Source: Flavobacterium sp. (GTDB taxonomy: Bacteria; Bacteroidota; Bacteroidia; Flavobacteriales; Flavobacteriaceae). From it: a stretch of 10,000 nucleotides of DNA. The translations under genes were made by a program, and so were the position numbers. Of the stretch, positions 1 to 5,086 are shown one piece after another; position 1 is the first letter of the stretch, and every line of letters begins with the position of its first letter. Where the stretch lies: the NCBI RefSeq assembly GCF_020217025.1, contig NZ_JAIWOF010000193.1:1-10000 (forward strand), read 5' to 3'. The notes under the pieces are model-generated. The model searched no databases, was not told the DNA's origin, and worked only from the letters and a program-made list of their open reading frames with translations.

Positions 1-98
1 TAAGATAAAGTTTCTTGAGACAGGTTGAGTTCAATTCTCTTCTGTCTGATTCTCTCTCCAATTGATTTTATTACTTCTATTTCTTCAAAATTTTCCAC
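1..98 (-). CDS. XRE-family helix-turn-helix regulator, N-terminus (partial, runs off left edge)
   Basis: Only the first 32 codons are in the window. Reading leftwards from a GTG at 98-96, the peptide holds I-G-E-R-I-R-Q-K-R-I-E-L-N-L-S-Q-E-T-L-S. This is the usual first helix and start of the second helix of an XRE/Cro/C1 DNA-binding domain (compare the family pattern G-x-x-I-R-x-x-R-x-x-x-x-x-S-Q-x-x-L). A TAA in the same frame lies two codons upstream of the GTG, and there is no ATG between them, so GTG is the only plausible start. The gene is divergent from the SGNH lipoprotein gene. An 18-bp palindrome about 34 nt upstream of its start suggests autoregulation. XRE proteins include phage repressors, restriction-modification controllers and antitoxins; the missing C-terminus would decide which. 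Confidence 0.8.
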   Translation of the reverse strand, partial: MENFEEIEVIKSIGERIRQKRIELNLSQETLS

Positions 99-109
99 GA
101 ATTAAAATT

Positions 110-117
110 CAACAATA
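110..117 (-). promoter_or_regulatory. Candidate -7 promoter element for the XRE gene
   Basis: On the minus strand this reads TATTGTTG, one mismatch from the Bacteroidota -7 consensus TAnnTTTG. It lies 12 nt upstream of the GTG start at 98, which would give a very short leader. The -33 region would fall inside the palindrome at 132-149. The assignment rests on position and near-consensus match only. Confidence 0.35.
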
Positions 118-131
118 CTTGAAAAAATACT

Positions 132-149
132 AGACACATATATGTGTCT
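132..149. promoter_or_regulatory. 18-bp perfect palindrome, candidate operator
   Basis: AGACACATATATGTGTCT is perfectly self-complementary with no loop, as expected for the site of a dimeric helix-turn-helix protein. It lies between the divergent XRE and SGNH genes, 34 nt from the XRE start and about 117 nt from the lipoprotein start. It covers the region where the -33 element of the XRE promoter should be, so binding would repress that promoter. Four T residues follow on the plus strand, but the stem has no loop and is AT-rich in the centre, so a terminator is less likely. XRE binding is inferred from context. Confidence 0.6.
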
Positions 150-226
150 TTTTAAAATATTTTAAGATATTTACAAAATAAATATTGCAATACGGTTTTC
201 CGTAAGGAAATGTCAGGGTTCACTAT

Positions 227-234
227 TAATCTTG
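227..234 (+). promoter_or_regulatory. Weak candidate -7 element for the SGNH lipoprotein gene
   Basis: TAATCTTG differs from TAnnTTTG by one base and would place transcription start about 26 nt before the ATG at 267. No good -33 TTG is present at the usual distance. A small TTTCC/GGAAA stem with a GTAA loop lies just upstream at 197-210. The assignment is tentative. Confidence 0.25.
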
Positions 235-266
235 CATATAATATTTTAAATCAAAAAAAGATTCAA

Positions 267-932
267 ATGAAATTATTAAAAACAATATTTGTTACGCTTT
301 TGATAGTAAGTTGTTCAAATGATTCATATATTAGTAAGCCATTATCTATATTGGTGGTAGGTAATTCAATTACTAAAGCAGAACCAGGTGGTGAGTGGTT
401 AGGAAATTGGGGAATGGCAGCTTCACATCCAGAATTAGATTTCTGTGGTAGATTAAAAAATCATTTTGAAAATTCAGAATTAGATAAGCTTAATATTGCT
501 GTTTGGGAGAATAATTTAGATTATGATTTAAATCAAATTACCCCAATTATAACTAAATCTTATGATTATATTGTTTTTAAATTAGGGGAAAATGTAAGTG
601 ACAATAATAGAAATAGATTTAAAGAAGATTTTCGAAATATGATAAATCATTATAAGCAATCTAAAAGTAAAATTATAATTGTTTCAACAGTTTGGAATGA
701 ATATGAATTTGATTTAAATGGAAATCCTTTTGTAGTTGAATCTTTGAAGGATAAAGCAATGAAAGAAGTAGCGGAAGAGGAAGATTATGTTTTTGTTGAT
801 ATTTCAGAAATGAGAAATGTTAGTGATTATTATGCATGGAATGAATATATTGATCAAGCAATTGCATCACATCCTAATGATAATGGTATGTTGTTTATTG
901 CAAATAAAATTATAGAAAAAATAGAAGAATAA
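267..932 (+). CDS. SGNH/GDSL-hydrolase-like lipoprotein
   Basis: The 221-residue protein starts with a lipoprotein signal peptide (M-K-L-L-K, hydrophobic stretch, lipobox L-I-V-S-C with Cys16). The ATG at 267 is chosen because it puts the signal at the N-terminus; the in-frame ATG at 210 would add 19 polar residues before it. After Cys16 come S-N-D-S, polar and acidic residues that resemble Bacteroidota surface-export signals. SGNH blocks are visible: V-G-N-S-I-T (block I, nucleophile Ser34), W-G-M-A-A-S (about 48-53), L-G-E-N-V (block III, Asn109) and A-S-H-P-N-D-N-G-M with catalytic His202. No Asp sits three residues before the His; Asp196 is six before it, so the acid is uncertain. Such enzymes remove acyl or acetyl groups, often from carbohydrates; the substrate here is unknown. 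The gene is much AT-richer than its neighbours (21% G+C over 481-720 by hand count, against 35% over 1441-1680), suggesting recent acquisition. Confidence 0.8.
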   Translation: MKLLKTIFVTLLIVSCSNDSYISKPLSILVVGNSITKAEPGGEWLGNWGMAASHPELDFCGRLKNHFENSELDKLNIAVWENNLDYDLNQITPIITKSYDYIVFKLGENVSDNNRNRFKEDFRNMINHYKQSKSKIIIVSTVWNEYEFDLNGNPFVVESLKDKAMKEVAEEEDYVFVDISEMRNVSDYYAWNEYIDQAIASHPNDNGMLFIANKIIEKIEE

Positions 933-934
933 AA

Positions 935-957
935 AATCCCGAGTTTAACTCGGGATT
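935..957. terminator. Rho-independent terminator, mainly for the DUF349 gene; shared with the converging SGNH gene
   Basis: AATCCCGAG, a TTTAA loop and CTCGGGATT form a 9-bp perfect stem with a GC-rich middle. It begins 2 nt after the SGNH stop codon and ends 5 nt before the DUF349 stop. On the minus strand the stem is followed by a run of six T, typical of an intrinsic terminator. On the plus strand the tail is less T-rich, so it serves the DUF349 gene better. Confidence 0.85.
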
Positions 958-962
958 CTATC

Positions 963-2846
963 TTACATATTTTTAATTTGTTGTAGCTTTTCTTTCCACA
1001 ATTTCAAGTCGTCTTTGTGGCGTTCAATGTTTTTCTGAACTTCTTTAATAAAAGGATTTTCACCTTTCGAACTACTGCTAATAAACTGAATGTTGTTTTC
1101 TAACTGGAAAATTTCGCTTTGTACTTCGTCGATTTTCTTTCTGATGAAGAATTGCTCTTGTTCTAAAGCTCTGCGGTCGTCACCTTCCGATAATTGCTCT
1201 AAACGGTTGCTAAAACGCATCATTTCGGTATCTTTTTTAGACATGCTTAGTTTTTCAAACAAGGCATCTAAAATTTTATTGAATTTTCCTTCAATGTGTC
1301 TTCTGTTAAAAGGCACTTTTCCAAAAGTTTTCCAAGTCGCAATGTGTGCTTTTATCGCATCTAAATCCGCTTTATGCTCACCAGTTAAAGTGAATGATTT
1401 TAACTCTTCTAAGAATGCTTTTTTCTTTTCAAATGCTTCTACTTCTTCACCAGTTTCGGCATTTCTTGCTTCATGCATTCTATCAAAATACGCATTACAC
1501 GCATCTTTAAAATCTTTCCAAATGCTATCCGAATATTTACGAGGCACATGTCCAATTTTCTTCCAATCGTCCTGAATTTTCTTCATAATTGGAGTAGTCG
1601 CAGCGAAATCGGTACTTTCTTTTAACGATTTTGCTTTTTCAACTAATTCTAATTTCTTAGTTAAATTCTCGTGTTGCTCGTGTTTGATGTCTTTATAGAA
1701 AACGTTTTTGTTCGCATTAAAAGAACGAACTGCATTTTTAAAGTTAGCCCAAGTTTCCTCCGTTACTTCCGCTGGCACTTTTCCTGCTTTAAAGAACGCA
1801 TCACGCAACGCTTCCATTTTCTGAATTTGCGCTTGCCATCCACTGTGCGAATCGATTTTCTCGGTTCCTAAAGCGATGATTTGCGAAATGATTTCGTTTT
1901 TAATCGCTAAATTTTCGGTTTCTTTTCCTCTCGCTTCTGCGTATAAAGCTTCACGTTTATCGTGCATTTGCTTCGTAATTTCGCTGAATTCGTTCCAAAT
2001 CGCTTCTCTGTGTTCACGATCTACTGGACCAATTTCTTCTTTCCAAACGCGGTGTAACAATTGCAATTCGCGGAAGGCTTTCATTACGTCAGTTTCGTTC
2101 AACAATTCTTTAGCTTTAGCAATGATTAATTGTTTTTGCTCTAAATTGTTTTTCAAATCCAAATCACGCGCTTCTTTGTCTAAGTGCATGATGTCGTAAA
2201 ATCGCTCCATGTGAAAATGGTAGTTGTTCCACAAGATGTTGTATTTATCTCTTGGAATTGCACCTGCATTTTTCCAACGCTCACGAATTTCGTTTACTTT
2301 TTTGAACATATCGCTAATGCTCGTATCACCTGAATCGATTAAGTTTTTCAACTCGTCGATTAAGCTTTCACGAACCGCAAAATTCTGTTCTAAATTGTTT
2401 TGTAATTGTTTGAAATGTTTCGCTTTACTCGCTTTGTATGCGTTGTAAATGCCATCAAACTTATTTTTTAAAGGGAAGTGATACTCAAAATCTAAACCGT
2501 CTTCGTTGTTTTGAGCTAAGAATTCCTCTTTTTTCTCGTCTATAAAATGGTGGTATTTGTCCGAAAAAGCTTTTCTAATGCCTTCTACATGGTCTTTAAT
2601 CGCCATTACTTTTTCGTTCTCAACTAATTTTTCAAGTTCCTCGGTTAAGGCTTCCATCGACATTGCATCGTAATCCAAAACTGGGATTTCGTGCTTTTCT
2701 TTTATCGAATCATCTTCGCTTTCTTCTGCATTAGAATTGTCTATTTCCTCTAATACCGATTGACTAATAATGGTAACACCATCTAATTGTTCCATTTGGT
2801 CTTGTCCATCTGCGTTGTGCAGGTTATCATGTGTTGCTTCTGACAT
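963..2846 (-). CDS. DUF349 domain-containing protein with five repeat units
   Basis: The 627-residue protein begins at the ATG at 2846 (M-S-E-A-T-H-D); the open frame extends upstream only through a GTG with a hydrophobic, unrelated leader. Residues about 10-60 are acidic and probably disordered. Five copies of the DUF349 signature (Trp or Phe, then G-x-[IV]-P, then W/F-x-x-F) lie near residues 190-218 (R-W-K-N-A-G-A-I-P-R), 268-296, 350-378, 428-456 (D-W-K-K-I-G-H-V-P-R) and 505-530. The remainder is highly charged helix, ending in a predicted coiled coil at about 555-627. There is no signal peptide or membrane segment, so it is probably cytoplasmic. DUF349 has no assigned biochemical function that I can name with confidence. 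The multi-unit form is typical of Bacteroidota. It is downstream of aroE but separated by 372 nt of repeat-bearing DNA, so it probably has its own promoter, which I could not identify. Confidence 0.9.
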   Translation of the reverse strand: MSEATHDNLHNADGQDQMEQLDGVTIISQSVLEEIDNSNAEESEDDSIKEKHEIPVLDYDAMSMEALTEELEKLVENEKVMAIKDHVEGIRKAFSDKYHHFIDEKKEEFLAQNNEDGLDFEYHFPLKNKFDGIYNAYKASKAKHFKQLQNNLEQNFAVRESLIDELKNLIDSGDTSISDMFKKVNEIRERWKNAGAIPRDKYNILWNNYHFHMERFYDIMHLDKEARDLDLKNNLEQKQLIIAKAKELLNETDVMKAFRELQLLHRVWKEEIGPVDREHREAIWNEFSEITKQMHDKREALYAEARGKETENLAIKNEIISQIIALGTEKIDSHSGWQAQIQKMEALRDAFFKAGKVPAEVTEETWANFKNAVRSFNANKNVFYKDIKHEQHENLTKKLELVEKAKSLKESTDFAATTPIMKKIQDDWKKIGHVPRKYSDSIWKDFKDACNAYFDRMHEARNAETGEEVEAFEKKKAFLEELKSFTLTGEHKADLDAIKAHIATWKTFGKVPFNRRHIEGKFNKILDALFEKLSMSKKDTEMMRFSNRLEQLSEGDDRRALEQEQFFIRKKIDEVQSEIFQLENNIQFISSSSKGENPFIKEVQKNIERHKDDLKLWKEKLQQIKNM

Positions 2847-2972
2847 TGTATAAATGCTTAAGGTTACTAATATTGTGTGAAGATAGTAAAGCACTCCGAA
2901 AATTCAAAAAAAATCGACTAATTATCGCTTATTTTCTTTGAAACGAGTGTTTTGGGCTTTCTTGCCATCCAT

Positions 2973-3016
2973 TTTCCCGCTATCCGCTATACAAGGTGTC
3001 GCTCCTATCGGGGTTA
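2973..3016. repeat. REP-like intergenic element, apparently shortened
   Basis: On the plus strand it starts TTCCCGCTATCCGCTATA and ends CGCTCCTATCGGGGTT. The outer arms CCCGCTA and TATCGGG can pair over seven positions with one mismatch, giving a dispersed-repeat type of stem. I recall elements with these same borders (CCCGCTATCCGCT ... CTCCTATCGGGG) as frequent between genes in Flavobacterium, usually with an extra hairpin in the middle. Here the middle is only a short ACAAGGTGT, so this could be a truncated copy. No transposase is nearby. Confidence 0.55.
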
Positions 3017-3167
3017 GATAGCTATTAAATGGCTTTCTTGGGATTGGTTTTTTGAAGATGTTTTGGTTTTGTGTGTTTCAGAGTAAACGCACAATTAAAT
3101 GTTTTCTATGCAAAGTGAAACGCCTAAAATCAACGCGTAGTTTTCTAATATGTCTATGTGTTTAAAA

Positions 3168-3213
3168 GAAAATCAGCTATAATCCGCGCTTAAAAACCCG
3201 TGTCATCCGCGTG
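3168..3213. repeat. Degenerate tandem repeat, four units of 11-12 nt, just downstream of aroE
   Basis: Read on the minus strand, the units are CACGCGGATGA (3213-3203), CACGGGTTTTTA (3202-3191), AGCGCGGATTA (3190-3180) and TAGCTGATTTTC (3179-3168). They share the pattern (C/A)(A/G)CGCGGATTA with increasing drift. The array begins 5 nt after the aroE stop codon. Similar GCGGAT-type tandem units occur between genes in diverse bacteria. No clear terminator hairpin is formed. Confidence 0.5.
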
Positions 3214-3218
3214 CTTAC

Positions 3219-3974
3219 TTACTCATTCCAAATCTTCCAAGCTTTCTCCGCTTGTAAAACCAACATTTCGTAACCGTTTTTCGTCACGGCGCCTTGGGCT
3301 TTAGCCTTTTTTAAAAATGCAGTTTCTTCTGGATTGTAAATTAAGTCGTAGGCAATGTGTTTTTTAGTAAATAAACTGTAATCTAAATTCGGACAATCGT
3401 CCACATTTGGATGCGTTCCTACTGGAGTAGTGTTGATGATAATCGTGTACTCTTCGAAGATTGAAGCGTCTAATTCTTCATATTTGTATTGAAATTCATC
3501 AGCTGTTCTAGAAACAAAATCGTATTCGATTTTTAATTTTCGTAAAGCGTAAGCAATGGCTTTACTAGCGCCACCCGTTCCTAAAATCAATGCTTTTTTA
3601 TGATGCTCTTTCAATAAAGGTTGTATCGATTTTTTGAATCCGTGATAATCGGTGTTGTAACCTTTTAGTTTTTTCTTTTTGGAAATGGTTATGCAGTTTA
3701 CAGCGCCAATTTTCTTAGCTGTTTTTGATAATTTATCCAAATACGGAATAATCTCTTCTTTGTAGGGAATCGTTACGTTTAAACCTCGTAAACCTTTAAT
3801 TTCTGTAATTATTTTTGGAAACTCTTTGATGCTTTCAATGTCGTAATTCTTGTATTCGCAATTGTCGAAATGTCCAATTTCAAACTTCTCATTGAAATAT
3901 TTTTTTGAAAAAGAATAGCTTATGTTTCGACCAATTAAGCCAAATTTCAACTGTTTTTTTGTTTTCTTTTTCAT
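3219..3974 (-). CDS. aroE: Shikimate dehydrogenase (NADP-dependent)
   Basis: This enzyme reduces 3-dehydroshikimate to shikimate with NADPH, the fourth step of chorismate and aromatic amino-acid synthesis, in the cytoplasm. The 251-residue protein has the standard AroE order: the substrate-binding region G-R-N-I-S-Y-S-F-S (15-23, where many AroE have H-S-x-S-P), N-V-T-I-P-Y-K (66-72, catalytic Lys72), G-A-V-N-C-I (90-95), G-Y-N-T-D-Y-H-G (105-112, catalytic Asp109), the nucleotide loop G-T-G-G-A-S (132-137), S-R-T (155-157, Arg156 for the NADP phosphate), D-L-I-Y-N-P-E-E-T and the C-terminal N-G-Y-E-M-L-x-x-Q-A. Length is normal for a stand-alone AroE. The ATG at 3974 is preferred to an upstream in-frame TTG at 4004, because the TTG lies inside a consensus -7 box. 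The gene is 86 nt downstream of popT, with its own probable promoter. Confidence 0.96.
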   Translation of the reverse strand: MKKKTKKQLKFGLIGRNISYSFSKKYFNEKFEIGHFDNCEYKNYDIESIKEFPKIITEIKGLRGLNVTIPYKEEIIPYLDKLSKTAKKIGAVNCITISKKKKLKGYNTDYHGFKKSIQPLLKEHHKKALILGTGGASKAIAYALRKLKIEYDFVSRTADEFQYKYEELDASIFEEYTIIINTTPVGTHPNVDDCPNLDYSLFTKKHIAYDLIYNPEETAFLKKAKAQGAVTKNGYEMLVLQAEKAWKIWNE

Positions 3975-4001
3975 TGGTATTGAGTTAAAATTACAATCTA
4001 T

Positions 4002-4009
4002 CAAATATA
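4002..4009 (-). promoter_or_regulatory. -7 promoter element for aroE
   Basis: The minus strand reads TATATTTG, an exact match to the Bacteroidota -7 consensus TAnnTTTG. It lies 27 nt upstream of the aroE ATG, in the 86-nt gap after popT, and predicts a leader of about 20 nt. The nearest upstream TTG is 25 nt away, somewhat far for a -33 element. Confidence 0.55.
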
Positions 4010-4060
4010 ATCAGACTCTTGTTTTTATTTGTTACAAGAATGTTATTTTTTTTAACAATT

Positions 4061-5029
4061 TTAGTTTTTACCCAATTTACTTGCCATTTTTTCCATTCCA
4101 AAAATCAATACAAATCCTAAAATGGCTAATACAACTGCCATGGCAATTTGCGGTTCACCATTGAAATTTTGAGGTAAAATACTTTTGTCGATATAAGGCA
4201 CCACTTCACCATGACTATTGATTCTGGTTTCTAAAACTTGTTTCCAAGGCCAAACTTTATTCAAAGAACCAACCATGAATCCTACTAATAAGGTTAATGT
4301 GGTGTTTTTATGATGGGCAAACATCCAATGCAATATTTTAGAAAATGATTTTAAGCCGATAATTGCTCCAATAGCAAAAACACCTAGTTTTAATAAAGCT
4401 GAAACTAGAATTTCAGAATTAGCTGTGGTTAACCCTTTACTAAAAGTATTGATAGTTCCAATAACCGTTTCATACGAACCCATTAAAAGCAAAATGAAGG
4501 CTCCTGAAATTCCAGGTAAAATCATCGCGATAATGGCAATAAATCCAGATAAAAATAAATACCAATAACTATCGGGAGAACTCACTGGTCGCGCAATGGT
4601 AATGTAATAAGAAACCGTAATTCCGATTAATAAAAAGAGAATATCGACTAATTTCCAACTTGTAATTTCTTTCCAAATTAATGTAATACTTGCAATTATC
4701 AATCCAAAGAAAAATGACCAAACTAAAATGGGTTGGGTTTCTAATAAATGCGTAATCACTTTTGAAAAAGTCAAAATACTGATTCCGATTCCGGATAATA
4801 AAGCCAATAAAAAACTACCGTTTACTTGTTCCCAAGCTGCTTTTAATCCGTCTTTTTTTAATGTTTTTAATACCGAAAGATTCACATTATTAATGCTATC
4901 AATCAATTCTTGATAAATACCAGAAATAAAAGCAATAGTTCCACCAGAAACACCAGGAACTACATCGGCAGCTCCCATGGCTAAACCTTTAAGCGTAATA
5001 ATTAGATAATCGGGAAATAGTTTTCTCAT
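4061..5029 (-). CDS. popT: DUF368 / PopT-family undecaprenyl-phosphate translocase
   Basis: The 322-residue polytopic membrane protein has about eight to nine hydrophobic segments. It carries the two diagnostic motifs of the DUF368 family, P-G-V-S-G-G-T (25-31) and P-G-I-S-G-A-F (172-178), one in each half of the protein, as expected from an internal repeat. A further conserved stretch, G-F-M-V-G-S-L-N-K-V-W-P-W, lies at 250-262. DUF368 proteins (PopT) were shown in other bacteria to return the lipid carrier undecaprenyl phosphate across the inner membrane for reuse in peptidoglycan and surface-polysaccharide synthesis; the same role here is inferred from family. The ATG at 5029 begins M-R-K-L-F-P-D-Y, placing a short basic leader before the first membrane segment. 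The gene follows the TPR gene after only 57 nt, but a terminator hairpin occupies that gap. aroE follows after 86 nt. Confidence 0.88.
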   Translation of the reverse strand: MRKLFPDYLIITLKGLAMGAADVVPGVSGGTIAFISGIYQELIDSINNVNLSVLKTLKKDGLKAAWEQVNGSFLLALLSGIGISILTFSKVITHLLETQPILVWSFFFGLIIASITLIWKEITSWKLVDILFLLIGITVSYYITIARPVSSPDSYWYLFLSGFIAIIAMILPGISGAFILLLMGSYETVIGTINTFSKGLTTANSEILVSALLKLGVFAIGAIIGLKSFSKILHWMFAHHKNTTLTLLVGFMVGSLNKVWPWKQVLETRINSHGEVVPYIDKSILPQNFNGEPQIAMAVVLAILGFVLIFGMEKMASKLGKN

Positions 5030-5035
5030 TGCAAT

Positions 5036-5065
5036 AAAAATTCCAAAGCATCGCTACTTTGGAAT
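5036..5065 (-). terminator. Intrinsic terminator between the TPR gene and popT
   Basis: On the minus strand ATTCCAAAG, an 8-nt loop and CTTTGGAAT form a perfect 9-bp stem followed by TTTT (5039-5036). It lies 21 nt after the TPR stop codon, and its T tract ends 6 nt before the popT start codon. No promoter can fit between it and popT, so popT must be expressed by read-through or from a promoter inside the TPR gene. An attenuator role is possible. Confidence 0.75.
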
Positions 5066-5086
5066 GGATTAAGGGTTGTTAATTTT

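Larger units (their letters stand above)
2847..3218. other. 372-nt intergenic region between aroE and the DUF349 gene, no gene seen
   Basis: I find no ORF with coding character on either strand and no tRNA-like or known riboswitch structure. It contains a REP-like element (2973-3016), a degenerate tandem repeat (3168-3213) and two copies of the octamer GTTTTCTA (3101-3108 and 3140-3147). Base composition in 2940-3020 and 3180-3215 is more GC-rich than the surrounding spacer, consistent with inserted repeats. The DUF349 promoter should lie at the left end of this region, but I see no clear TAnnTTTG. Confidence 0.6.

Noticed and set aside
196..210. TTTCC-GTAA-GGAAA hairpin upstream of the SGNH gene as a riboswitch or attenuator
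   Set aside because: Only a 5-bp stem with no flanking conserved structure; too small to support as a regulatory RNA.
210..266. ATG at 210 as start of the SGNH lipoprotein, with AAGGAA just before it
   Set aside because: It would put 19 mostly polar residues ahead of a perfect lipoprotein signal peptide, and the purine run is only 1-2 nt from the ATG. The ATG at 267 fits better.
1..960. Defence island or toxin-antitoxin system at the left edge
   Set aside because: An XRE N-terminus alone is not enough, and the SGNH lipoprotein is not a known toxin or restriction enzyme; no nuclease, methylase or CRISPR repeat is visible.
1090..2448. Plus-strand open frames opposite the DUF349 gene
   Set aside because: They are antisense to a clearly conserved coding sequence and have Ser/Phe/Leu/Cys-rich translations typical of shadow frames.
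2847..2894. Upstream GTG extension of the DUF349 gene
   Set aside because: The extra residues form a hydrophobic leader unlike the acidic N-terminus, while the ATG at 2846 gives a normal M-S-E-A start.
3975..4004. TTG at 4004 as start of aroE
   Set aside because: It lies inside the exact TATATTTG promoter box, so it would be upstream of the transcript start; the ATG at 3974 is used.
3922..4164. Plus-strand 80-codon frame across the popT-aroE gap
   Set aside because: Phe/Ile/Asn-rich product of antisense and A/T-run DNA; overlaps two real genes and a promoter on the other strand.
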